From NCBI GenBank assembly GCA_030374735.1, contig JASCIV010000274.1, positions 1-26,807 on the forward strand: a stretch of 26,807 nt of DNA, given 5' to 3'. Source of the DNA: Gracilaria caudata (Eukaryota > Rhodophyta > Florideophyceae > Gracilariales > Gracilariaceae). Below are positions 8,028-17,486 of this stretch, piece by piece. A program made the translations under genes and the position numbers. The notes beneath the pieces were generated by a model. That model did no database searches and was not told where the DNA came from. It saw nothing but the letters and a program-made list of their open reading frames with translations. The first letter of the stretch is position 1. Every line of letters begins with the position of its first letter.

Positions 8028-9269
8028 TTACTTGAGCGCGAAGTGACCCAAGCCCAACCCAACAAAGGTAGCGATTGCATACCCAAAAACTCCCACCAGC
8101 AGAGCTGGAGCCACTAACGGCTGCCAATTCTTCGATGCCGCCATTGCCGCAGCGGTAGTCGGACCACCCACGGCCGCGTTACTCACGAGCAAACATTGAT
8201 TCAGATCAAGGCGGAATATCCATCGCGTCAACATCAGCAGCAGAAAATGAAACGCGAGGTGAGCAATACAGAAAACAAAAAGCTGCGGCGAGGCTCGCAA
8301 TACGGCCACTATGGACCCAGACGAGGCTCCTACCACGGCAAAGAACAGTTGCGTGAAAAGCATTCCTATGGCTGCACATGCGGAATGATACGGTTGGACT
8401 ACATCCGGAAACAGCGTTGCGAATAGTACTGACAGTAAAGTAACGATGGGAATAGGTCCTGGAGAGAACGGCAGGGCATTGCCGATCATATGCGCACAAA
8501 ACACCAGGAAAGATGAGACGGTGAGAGAAACCGAAAGCTTTTCCAGATTGAAGGAAGATTCGGTGGCAGGAAGAGGCGTGACTGAGGAAGATGAAGACGA
8601 CGTTGGCAGCTTTGAAGGCGGCGAAGATCCTGGCTTTGCAATGAGCAGCAAAACCGCAAAATATGCGGCGACAACGAGATTGTCAGCGGCAAGAATAGCA
8701 GCCACCATTGATTCAGAAGGTTGCAGTACATCAACCACAGCCGCAAAGTTAACAGCGCCTCCGATATGTCTTGCACAAAGGGCTGCAGCAAGTTTCCACC
8801 CATCGCTCCCCGCGATAGGAAAAAACCGAACACAGAGCAAAGTAGAAATAACTGTACAGAGAGTGGCTACCAGAAACAAGGGAAACAGGCGCCCTGTTTC
8901 CCGAATAATGCGCCGTAAGTCCGCTCTCGATAGCAACAGTGGTAGCGACAGAGGAACCAAAATGCGAGTTATAGTGGTGTACGCTTGATGTCGAACGGGA
9001 ACGATGTTTGCATTACTCAGAATGAGTGCAAGCAGACTTGATACCAACGGAGGGGATAATGCCGCTCCTATACGATTTCGGGTCGATACGATGCCGGCAG
9101 TGGCGCACACAAGAAGCGCGGCGTGAACTGCGGCTCCTCCAGCGGGCGGTGGTACTGAGGCGCGTGGTTGTAAGGAGCGACGTATTGTCGCGGGTCGTCG
9201 TTTTGTCTGAGATCGAAGAAGACCATGTCTGGGCCAATGCGCCACGGTAGCCACAAACGCCGAACGCAT
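8028..9269 (-). CDS. DUF819 integral membrane protein, probable organelle-targeted form
   Basis: Predicted 413 residues from ATG 9269. After about residue 45 the protein is a chain of hydrophobic segments, roughly eight to ten, broken by a Ser/Thr/Pro loop at about 213-238. Family motifs of DUF819 (YjcL-like) are visible: RHIGGAVNFAAVVDVL (about 167-182), AADNLVVAAYF (about 194-204) and near the C-terminus SNAAVGGPTTAAAMAASKNW followed by GVFGYAIATFVG. The first 45 residues lack acidic residues, are rich in Arg, Ser, Ala and Pro, and have a phenylalanine at position 5. That is consistent with a plastid or mitochondrial targeting peptide, including the F-motif described in red-algal and glaucophyte transit peptides. 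Transport of a small solute is often assumed for the family, but no substrate is known to me. A strong palindrome lies 82 bp upstream of the start. Confidence 0.85.
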   Translation of the reverse strand: MRSAFVATVAHWPRHGLLRSQTKRRPATIRRSLQPRASVPPPAGGAAVHAALLVCATAGIVSTRNRIGAALSPPLVSSLLALILSNANIVPVRHQAYTTITRILVPLSLPLLLSRADLRRIIRETGRLFPLFLVATLCTVISTLLCVRFFPIAGSDGWKLAAALCARHIGGAVNFAAVVDVLQPSESMVAAILAADNLVVAAYFAVLLLIAKPGSSPPSKLPTSSSSSSVTPLPATESSFNLEKLSVSLTVSSFLVFCAHMIGNALPFSPGPIPIVTLLSVLFATLFPDVVQPYHSACAAIGMLFTQLFFAVVGASSGSIVAVLRASPQLFVFCIAHLAFHFLLLMLTRWIFRLDLNQCLLVSNAAVGGPTTAAAMAASKNWQPLVAPALLVGVFGYAIATFVGLGLGHFALK

Positions 9270-9350
9270 GGCAACTGTTGGGGAATGACCTTGATGAGCA
9301 CAACCTCACAGCGATCCGTGCAAACTTCGCGTGGGATCAAGAATACTGAG

Positions 9351-9383
9351 ATGATCCCAGACTGGGATTCCCAGTGGGATCAT
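9351..9383. repeat. Large imperfect palindrome in the DUF819 gene 5' flank
   Basis: ATGATCCCA (9351-9359) pairs exactly with TGGGATCAT (9375-9383), and inside it CTGGGA (9362-9367) pairs with TCCCAG (9369-9374) around a single T at 9368. Only the GA at 9360-9361 is unpaired, giving a 15-bp stem in 33 bases. A related half-site GTGGGATCA lies just before it at about 9331-9339, and GGGGGTACTCCCCC follows at 9388-9401. It could be a dimeric regulator site, a leader hairpin or a cruciform. Confidence 0.7.
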
Positions 9384-9402
9384 GCATGGGGGTACTCCCC
9401 CG

Positions 9403-9412
9403 CCACGTGTGG
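9403..9412. promoter_or_regulatory. G-box-like element (CACGTG core)
   Basis: CCACGTGTGG holds a perfect CACGTG core at 9404-9409, 135 bp upstream of the DUF819 start. In plants and fungi such sites bind bHLH or bZIP factors. A single hexamer can occur by chance, so this is only a candidate. Confidence 0.3.
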
Positions 9413-9413
9413 G

Positions 9414-10281
9414 CTTTTTGTTTTCCATAAAAAGCTGTCAACCCGGATCTGCACCGACGACGGCCCCCGCAAGGCTCTGAAAGTTTTAGCTTGAAGCTCC
9501 TCTCGCAGACTCCGCATTGGGAAAGATCTGACTCTTCCACTTCGGCTTTCGTTCATCTATGGCACATGCGAGGCATGAAGCTTGAGGACGCCCTGAGTCG
9601 CAACTAACACGACAATCTGTTCGAACAGAAACATCCAAGCATTCATCTCATACCGAGGATCAACAGGTACGTGCTGATTCATGAATCTTTTTCCTCACTC
9701 CGCGCACCTAGGACGAACTCAGCAATTGGAATTACCGGCATAGATCCACATTGTGATAGTGCAGATACGTTTTCTCTCAGAGGGCTGCGGGATTCAAGAT
9801 ATGCGATCAAGTCTGAATATACTGACATCATCGTGCTCTAATGTCTCCCTGTTATGTCTAGTAAGTAATCTGATACGGTTCAACAACTGCACCCGTTGGT
9901 GTGCTCTCCAGGTTAGCCTCTTTTTCATATGAATTCTCGATACGAATAAACTGGCCATTGTAACAGTTCACTATTATGTCGAATAAATGTCTGGTGTTAC
10001 TTCCGTAAAATTTGAGCGTGTATCCCATGAAGACCCAAATCCGTCCGTAATGTCTACAAATCGAAGCAGAAACCCGTTTCTGCACATTCAGAAGCAACCT
10101 CAGATTTGGGCCAAAGCGGATTTGGCCAGTAGGTTAACAGACTGTCAACGCCATTCCAAGTATCCAAATGTGGACGAAAAAAGCAGTCAGCGAAATACTC
10201 TCTTGGTCAAGGAGACAGTTCAGGTTCCAGAGTGTTGACATGGAAAGATTTTCACGACGAAGGAATGACATGCGGTACACT

Positions 10282-10331
<50 letters not shown>

Positions 10332-10999
10332 TCGAGTGTATTCAGAGCAGCGCTCAACAAGTTTCTAAACTTCAATTTACTGAGCATCAAAGAAACCATC
10401 AAAGTATGGTACCAAATGGTACCTGCAAACCTAAAGAGAACCTTGGTACATCAGCAACATTTCTACGTATCGATAAGACTGTTCTAAACACAAACTAGAA
10501 AGTCACAAACTATTCATGTGCTCCTCGCTTCAATAACTAGCGTTTGCATCATGCTCTACAACGACGAAAATAATCAACGACTGATCTTCAAACTATCCTA
10601 TTAGGTTTTTCCTGTAAGATCCCATATACCATCGCCAACCATCCACCTTTTCCATTAGTGTTCGATGACACAATTCACTCTTCACTTCGTTTCCATTCTG
10701 AGCCCTTCGTAGGCCACACACACTGCCATGGACCTGTGGTTCTCCGCAGCCTCATAATCCGCAAATTCTCACTTTACATTTGTTGACTTGCATGATTTCG
10801 TTGAAATGCGTCGTACACTCTTGCCACACTTGTTCACAACGAAATCAATGCCTTCCAGTTATATTTGTTTTGCTATCCAAGCTTGCTCAGTAAGACCTTT
10901 CTTCCCGTTCCTCAAAAGCATTCCTTTCCAATATCTTCTCCAGATCTTGCCCTTCAAACATAGACCTGTTTGGAACCCTTCCTTCAACAACAATCCAAG
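9414..10999. other. Long intergenic 3' flank of the RBBP6-like gene
   Basis: No convincing gene is seen on either strand. Parts 9746-9895 and 10760-10999 are also present in the degraded duplicate at 4711-5130. The roughly 850 bp between them, including the GA repeat, are absent there. A pair of KpnI-type palindromes (GGTACC, four bases apart) lies near 10409-10424. No terminal repeats or flanking target duplication were found that would define the extra block as a mobile element. Confidence 0.5.
10284..10328. repeat. (AG)n microsatellite, about 45 bp
   Basis: Uninterrupted AG dinucleotide run on the plus strand (CT on the minus strand). It lies inside the block missing from the duplicated copy. 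Confidence 0.95.
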
Positions 11000-13900
11000 T
11001 TAACCCAGTCTGTCATGAACCGAGCGACGACTTCTCTTACGCTCCCCAAGTGGTCTTCCCAGACGATCATGCACAGACACACGATCCCGTCGTTCATCTC
11101 GACGCTCTTCACGCCGTGGCGGCGCATGGTCGAGAGAAGAGTCTCGACGTAATCTCTTTGGATCGTCTCTTTCATCACCATTTACAAATTCACGTCCTCG
11201 TTTTAATCTTTCATCTCTCCGACGCAGTCCTGGGCTGCGTTCTCTAGCTTCAGCACGATCTTGATCCTGCAGTCTTCGACTTTCTCTGCGATCAAGGCTT
11301 GCGTCGTCTTTACGTGCTTTTGGCTCATCTAACTTTCGAGCAAAATCATCTCCCCTAGATACCCTCTTGCGTTTCGCCTCACGTTCATCACCGCGATAAC
11401 CGTCATAGTCACTTGTTGTACGCCTGCGCGTCTCAACTCGATCGCGATCCAAGGACTCTCTTCGTCCCCCATCTGTACCAGGGGAGTATGGCCTTCGACT
11501 CGGCGCAGCTCGAGTCCTCGACGGCTCGGGAGATCCTCGTCGGCTACCATACCTTGGAGGAAGAGGGGACCGGGATCGCCGACGAGAGGACTCGACCCGG
11601 TCTTCAACCCTCCGGGAGTGACGGGGACTAGGGTGACGATCCCGTCTCCTTCCGCTGCGATACCAATCACCATCGTAGCGACTGCGGCCCGCTGGTGAGC
11701 GGCTCTTGCGCGATACTCGTTCGGGAGAGGTTCGAATTCGAATACTGCGTCGATCTCGAGTGACAGGGGAAGGACTCCGACGCCTAAAGCGTTCCCTTTC
11801 AGTAGATCGAGCCCTTGGCGAACGGTAACGCCTAGTATGTGAGCGTTCTCGACGATCCGGACGATCGGGACTTATATGCCGTGATCGGTACCGCGAATCT
11901 GCTCTGGGGCGGGGGCTCTTGCTCCTGTCCCGGTAGCTGTCCGGTGTTGTCGGTCTGGGGCTTCTTGGACGCTGAAGAACATCCATCTCTGACGCAATGT
12001 GGGAAGTAGGGCGTGAATGGGTGGCGCGATGCAAAGGACGTGCACGAGAGTCACGTGGAGGCGCAGTTTCGTTTTCATAAGTTCTGTCGGACCTACGATG
12101 CTCTTTCTCTGCACTATCAGATGGTACTCGATCATCACGGGATGATGGTTTTTCTGATTTGGACCCAGTTGGGGCAACTGGAGACCTCCTTCCGTTGCGA
12201 TCATTGCTTCCTTTTTCACTTGCTTCTCTGCTTTCTCTTCCATTCATTCGCATGGATGAAACTCCGTCTGGGCTGTCAGAAGTTCTACGTGCCTTTCTGT
12301 CCAAATCAGTTTCTTGCCGTGCGGGCACAGAAACAGGGTCGTTTCCATTGCCTTTCTGGTTACCAGCTGGTGGGACGGGAAGCATAGTCGGTGGGTAACC
12401 GAACCCGTTCATTCCCTTCGCATCACCATTACCATCCGGGCTGTTACCAGTAGGCATATTAGGAAACGGAAACGGCATGCTTGGGAACGCCGGTGGCATT
12501 CCTGCAACACCGTTTTGATTGTTTGCCATTGCTGCCATTGCCATTAAAACTTGCGGAGGTGGGGGGAACGGAGGCATGGGGGGGAACCCAGGAGGCATAT
12601 TGGGAAGAGGAAGCCCAGGCATACCCATACCGGCAGGTGGCCTCGCCACATTGGGGCCCCGTCGGTTTTGATTCTTGTTTGACAGATAACGACCGTCATG
12701 TTTGCCGTTCTGGCGACCCATTCCATTCGGCATATTCTTATTCTTCTTGTTATTTCCCAACTTGTCGTCATTTCTATCGGCGGGGCCGCTGTTCTTGTTG
12801 TTCTGTTCCCTGGGGACTTCAGGTCCTTTAACTTGTAGGCTTTCGTCTTTGTTCTGCTCTTGGCCTTGTTCGATTGGACCACTACCCTGATCAGCACTTT
12901 TGCCTTTTGTGTCATTGCTTGCAGTGGGGGACTGCCCAGTAGACGTTCCGTTGGGCGAAACAGTTGCCTTGTCTGCATCACCTCTACTTCCATCATTACC
13001 ACCACCTTGTACAGGTTTTCCTGAAGCAGCGGCTGCCGCTTGTGATAACCTGAGACCAACAGTTTGCCTGGCAAATTCTTCTTCATTTGGCTGAAGAGTG
13101 ACAAAATGACCGGAGCTGTCTTGAAGACCGGTGCCTGATTCCGGAGCGTCGACCTGCCTCAGCATGCTGCGCGGAATGCCAGTAGGCGCTCTCACCTTGA
13201 TTTTGTCAAACTTGGGATCGCCATTGGTAGGACACTCGTCAATCCAATGGCCTGGCTTGTTACATCGGTGACAGACATAGTTATGACTCGGCCTCGGAGC
13301 ACGATCGGGATGTGTTTTTCGATGGCCATGATTTCCATATCCTCGAGAACGATACCCGCCACGATGGTATCGGCCTCGTGGTTGCTGAGGGTACTGATCG
13401 TAAGCAGCTGATTGCATGACAAGAGACGCAATCCTAGCTGCTTCATCTTCACCTTCGATTGTCTTGGGAATAGCGTTGTTTTGAGCTTCGGCTGTGTTGG
13501 AATCCGACTTGAATGCGTTGAAACCACGAGAGGCGTTCTTCTCAGCGTATCGCTCATTCTTAGCGGCCATTTCCTGCTGAGACAGTATACCACCTTGTCT
13601 TAAACCTGGAATTCGACGGACGATGACGGACGTGTTCTTCTGAACTAGAGCACTTTCATCATGAAAGACTACGTTGGTTGAAAGGGGGAGGGAGTGGAAG
13701 GGCGCGGATCGCAAGACAAGTGTGACAGAGAGAGAGCGGATCAAAAAACAGAATGTTAGCGATGAAAGAACAGGGGGAATATGAGGGTGTTCATTGACGT
13801 AAATGCACCAGGACGCTGACAGACATGGTGCGTATGCAATACGATAGACTTACCGTCTGAGTTTGAAGCGTCGCTTATTTCGAGATCGAAACCCTCACCG

Positions 13901-14025
13901 AAGTTGAGCTTCTTTCGTTCGACGATTGCGACCTTGAGGTCGGCAACCTTGAGGAAGTCACCCTCGAACGAAAGGGTCTCGAACTCTTTTGCACTCTTGA
14001 AGCGAAAGTGTATGGAGGACGACAT
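11000..14025 (-). CDS. RBBP6: RBBP6/Mpe1-like protein: DWNN domain, zinc knuckle, Arg/Ser-rich tail; no RING
   Basis: Two exons, 14025-13854 and 13668-11000 on the minus strand, join in frame (172 + 2,669 nt) to encode 946 residues. Exon 1 and the start of exon 2 form the ubiquitin-like DWNN domain (about 1-76), ending in KNTSVIVRRIPG as in the family. Next come an acidic segment (EGEDEAARIASLVMQ), a CCHC zinc knuckle (CHRCNKPGHWIDEC, about 190-203) and the Mpe1/RBBP6 signature PTNGDPKFDKIKVRAPTGIP (about 204-223). A Pro/Met/Gly-rich stretch (about 390-490) leads to a long Arg/Ser-rich tail. RBBP6/Mpe1 are subunits of the cleavage and polyadenylation factor. The usual RING finger should follow the zinc knuckle, but no run of paired Cys/His is present. 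The motif SVHDRLG occurs twice at the C-terminus. A broken partial copy lies at 5107-5620. Confidence 0.9.
13669..13853 (-). other. Intron of the RBBP6-like gene
   Basis: 185 nt. The donor GTAAGT reads from 13853 and the acceptor AACGTAG ends at 13669. Phase 1: the G at 13854 plus TC of exon 2 make the Val codon in DWNN (SD-V-FHDESALVQKN), matching the family alignment across the splice. Reading through instead gives a stop-terminated 89-residue protein with half a DWNN domain. The acceptor side is pyrimidine-rich (CTCTCTCTCTG, then CCCTCCCCCTTTCAACC). Confidence 0.9.
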
Positions 14026-14792
14026 AGTGCAAAGTAAAGGGGTGGAGGGTGGGGGGAACGAAATGTGACGGGGCTGATAGATGAGTATAAAAGTCGGAAT
14101 TGCTCACAATTACTTCAGGAGTCGAAAGACGTTGGAGGGGATGAGCGGGAGGAACTTGAAACGGGCAAACGCTGGCATGTGGCGCCAGGCGACTCGTCGG
14201 AAGAGGGCGAAGCAAGTGAGCGAAAAGATGTTGTGCAACAAGCAGCAAGCAGCTAGCAGCTAGCAGCACGAGAAACACGACGAAAAGAGAGTGGAAGCAG
14301 AAGGTCGCGGGCGGGGTGATTTTTTCGAAGGACGGCTCTTTCACGAAGAACCCAAGCACGCAGCGCGGCGACAGAGGGCGAGTTACGGACGCATAGCGCG
14401 GCAGGGCGGGCTCGACGGTACAGGCGTATGCGCGAAGGGAAGAGGGGTCGGGTGAGCACGAGCCAACAAAAGTGGGGCGCGCGGGGTGGAACTGTTTGAC
14501 GGATGACCGCTGCCTCAGGCAACGACAGTCGCCGTCCTCCGCGCACGCCCTGCGCAGCGCATTTGTAGCCAGCCGCCGCGCGCGCGCACGCAACGATTCG
14601 AAACGCGCGCCACGCTGACAGAGCCTTACAGCACGGCGCGCGGCGCCAACGTGCAATTTGAACGCGATGCGCGCGTGCTGTGGCACGGAGGTTGCCGCGT
14701 GGAGTGCGCCGCTCGCCGGTCGTAGATTCCTTCGTAGAGTGCGACGGCGCGGCGTGGACGCGGTGCGCGACGGCCGCGCAACTGGCGGCGAC
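14026..14792. promoter_or_regulatory. Divergent promoter region, GC-rich with alternating CG/GC runs
   Basis: It lies between the RBBP6-like gene (minus) and the PHD/HMG gene (plus). It holds runs such as CGCGCGCGCAC near 14580 and a TATAAAAG at 14086-14093, which is badly placed for either start. AGCTAGCAGCTAGCAGC at about 14251-14267 is a short tandem repeat. Open frames covering this stretch on the minus strand are very Arg/Ala/His-rich, as expected from GC-rich noncoding DNA, and are not called. Confidence 0.4.
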
Positions 14793-17381
14793 ATGGACGA
14801 CGGTGGCGCCGAGCACAAGACGCGTCGCCAGCAGATGGTGGAGCAGCGGCAGCTGCGACTCGCCCGCACCATGCGTCGGCTATACTCACATCCATTCGTC
14901 GACCCGCGCCTGCCGCACGGACCGCATGGGCGCCCACCGTCCCCTTCGGCACCGCGCAACGGCGGCATCGCCGATGGCGACGACTCGGACAGGTCACACA
15001 TCACGTGGGCGGTGTTTAACAACTTGGTCTCGGAGCAACTTGGCATTCGCCCTCAGAGTGCCGCACACAACGACCAGCCGTCTGAGGCGTTTCATCGCCA
15101 TCTGGCTGCTTCTCGTGCAGTCGCGGTAAAGCCTTCTTTGAATGACCGCGCGTTTCTGCAGCGCCTTTCCACTGGACACGACACCAAGCTCCTCGTGGAC
15201 AACGACAAGCTGGAGCAGGTTGCGACCGACCCTCTAGCGTTGCCTCGGGACCTTCACGGTGCAAATCTCGTGCACCAAAAAGTGCAGCGCTTGCAGAAGC
15301 AGCGTCGCGCGGCGGAAAAGCAGAAGCGAGCCGCCAAAAGGGCAAGAACTCAGTCCGCCAGTCCATCGCAACCACCCCCTCACAATTTGACGCAATCTCC
15401 GGACCAAACCAATGCACAGCCGCACCGCGTCACGCGTTCGGCTGCCAAGAAACTTGCGACGGCGCGTACTGCCTCACAGTGTTGCTTCTGCCCAGATCTT
15501 TCCGCCTTTGACGGCAAGGAATTGGAAAGCGAACTGATTGGCCCCTTTGTTGACAGAAGGGGTCAAGCGCGTCTCTTTGTCCACTTTGAGTGTGCTTGTT
15601 GGGCTCCTCAAGTGTATGCAGACGCCGCTTCAGGGCAGCTTAGAAGGGTTTACGATGAGCATTGTCGCGGAAGGCAGCTCAAGTGTGCACATTGTGGTGA
15701 CAAAGGCGCTACAATTGGCTGTTACGTACAGCGTTGTAAGAGAGTTTACCACTTACGATGTCTACGAATCAGCGGTGCGTATACGGTGGACAAGTTCTTT
15801 GCAGCCTTTTGTTTGAATCACGCCCACCTTGGAAAGGAACAGACCTATGTCACGCTGATGGAGGCTGCCACAATAGCTGATGTAGCTGCGGCGCAGAGGA
15901 GAGACGATACCACTTTTGGTCTGGACGCCCCGCATTCGCGCTACACCTTGCTGAGGAGGAGAGAGACCGAGGTTATATTCTCGCGCAAGTGGAAGATATG
16001 CTCGCACACATCGGTCTTTGATAGTACAAAAATACTCTTCTCGCACAAGCGGAGAAAGATCATCAGCAGACGGGACAAGCTTTGCGTCGCAGACCGAGTG
16101 AAAGCGTTGCCTGCATCCGCGATAGATATTGCATCAGGACGTTTAGCGTACTTGACGGTTTTGGGAGAAGACGCCCCACGGGATGATGCCGCAGCATTTC
16201 AAGTACGTGCAGCGCTTGCTTCTCGGGATGTATCTAATCTACTACTTCTCCGGAATCTCCGTCGCGCCCCTGAATGGAAGAAAGAGGACATTGAGATCGT
16301 TAAGAAGCTTGTACCACCCGTAGATAGAAGTCAAAGTCATGTTTCTGCTGCAAAGAACGGAGAACGAGAAGCAAATGCAAATAGCATAGAAAATGGACGT
16401 TCTTCTCGACCAAACAGACCCGTTCAGCGAGATTCTGGAGACAACGGTTCTGCAAAGGATGCAGGGAGATCCCCGAAGCGAGCGAGAACTGCATCTCCGA
16501 ATGACTCCAAAGAAGCCCGTGCTGCTGGAAAAGAAGTGATTCAGACTATTCCTTTACGATCTGCCAGGCTACCCCCCATCAACAGAAATGAAAGGAACAA
16601 GGAAAAAGATGAGATTTGTAAAAGTACCAGTCCATCATCGACTCGGGAAACGATACCCGTGCAAGAAAAAGAAAAAGGTATCGAACATATCACATCTACA
16701 AGACCTGCAGCAGATGCTTTTCGAGACTCTCAGTCTGTGACGGAACAGGATGGGAAGCCTGAGCTTCCCTGCTCGCCACAAGTGCCTCGTAAAGGGAACA
16801 AAGACACTAAGATGAGATCGGCCTGGAAAATATTTCTGGAGCGTCAACTACCCAAGGAACGAAAGTTGAGACCGCAGGACTCTTTAGAGGATTCCATGAA
16901 AAGCATGGCGCGTTTGTGGAGTCTCTTGTCTCCCACAGAGCGAGAAGAGTATGAGCAGCTCGCTCGACAAGAGAGTGTTGCGGTCAGAGAAGGTGAGAGT
17001 GTTCCGGGCCAAGATCATAGTCGGCAACGAAAGTCCATCGTGAACGTTAAAGGGAGATACAATACTTCTTCCCATACGTTGAATGTCAGCAAGGCCGGGT
17101 TGTTTGTGAAGAGCAATGTTGCCGTCCAGAACCTGAATAATGCAAGCATCAGTGCCGTACCCTATGCAGGCGCTTCGGGTAAACAGCAATCGAAGTCTCT
17201 TCCACCGATCCGTCGACGTTCGCTCTCTCGAACGGATGCGCAGCACGTCATGGATTGGGATGAGCTTTTTCCTACAAGCTTACGTGGTATTCTTCCAGGC
17301 AAGGTTCTCGACGGTTCAGAGGGTTCCCGATTGGTTCCAAGAGTTAGACCCCCCCCTGGTCATGGAAAGTCTGTTACGTGA
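14793..17381 (+). CDS. Extended-PHD finger and HMG-box-like chromatin protein
   Basis: Predicted 862 residues from ATG 14793 (context GACATGG). An upstream in-frame ATG at 14667 would add 42 residues of Arg-rich sequence and looks less natural. Residues about 229-346 form an extended PHD (zf-HC5HC2H/ePHD) module: CCFCPD, then HFECACWAPQV, CAHCGDKGATIGC, CKRVYHLRC and a final FCLNH. This is the same order as in BRPF, MLL and PHF-type proteins, where the module binds nucleosomes or DNA. A basic segment precedes it (QRLQKQRRAAEKQKRAAKRA). Residues about 673-728 match a divergent HMG box (SAWKIFLERQLPKERK, then MARLWSLLSPTEREEYEQLA). The rest is Ser/Arg/Lys-rich and probably disordered. A nuclear role in chromatin or transcription is inferred. 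No SET, bromo or other catalytic domain is visible, and the exact orthologue is not recognised. Confidence 0.8.
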   Translation: MDDGGAEHKTRRQQMVEQRQLRLARTMRRLYSHPFVDPRLPHGPHGRPPSPSAPRNGGIADGDDSDRSHITWAVFNNLVSEQLGIRPQSAAHNDQPSEAFHRHLAASRAVAVKPSLNDRAFLQRLSTGHDTKLLVDNDKLEQVATDPLALPRDLHGANLVHQKVQRLQKQRRAAEKQKRAAKRARTQSASPSQPPPHNLTQSPDQTNAQPHRVTRSAAKKLATARTASQCCFCPDLSAFDGKELESELIGPFVDRRGQARLFVHFECACWAPQVYADAASGQLRRVYDEHCRGRQLKCAHCGDKGATIGCYVQRCKRVYHLRCLRISGAYTVDKFFAAFCLNHAHLGKEQTYVTLMEAATIADVAAAQRRDDTTFGLDAPHSRYTLLRRRETEVIFSRKWKICSHTSVFDSTKILFSHKRRKIISRRDKLCVADRVKALPASAIDIASGRLAYLTVLGEDAPRDDAAAFQVRAALASRDVSNLLLLRNLRRAPEWKKEDIEIVKKLVPPVDRSQSHVSAAKNGEREANANSIENGRSSRPNRPVQRDSGDNGSAKDAGRSPKRARTASPNDSKEARAAGKEVIQTIPLRSARLPPINRNERNKEKDEICKSTSPSSTRETIPVQEKEKGIEHITSTRPAADAFRDSQSVTEQDGKPELPCSPQVPRKGNKDTKMRSAWKIFLERQLPKERKLRPQDSLEDSMKSMARLWSLLSPTEREEYEQLARQESVAVREGESVPGQDHSRQRKSIVNVKGRYNTSSHTLNVSKAGLFVKSNVAVQNLNNASISAVPYAGASGKQQSKSLPPIRRRSLSRTDAQHVMDWDELFPTSLRGILPGKVLDGSEGSRLVPRVRPPPGHGKSVT

Positions 17382-17486
17382 TAAAGAACTCGAAGATATT
17401 GTATGTGTGCACTCGAGCTACAATCTCGCTTAACTTCGTAAAGATGCAATTTTGAGTTACCTCGTGTTCTAAAAATCTCTTGTGCG

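Noticed and set aside
10284..10328. AG run as a CRISPR-like or satellite array
   Set aside because: It is a plain dinucleotide microsatellite without spacers.
14253..14816. 187-codon minus-strand frame in the divergent promoter
   Set aside because: Arg/Ala-rich GC-driven frame without a domain; overlaps the promoter and antisense of the next gene.
13958..15046. 362-codon minus-strand frame across the RBBP6-like first exon and the start of the PHD/HMG gene
   Set aside because: It runs antisense to the PHD/HMG gene and overlaps the DWNN exon in another frame. Its composition (Arg, Ala, Cys, His, Pro) is typical of an antisense shadow in GC-rich DNA.
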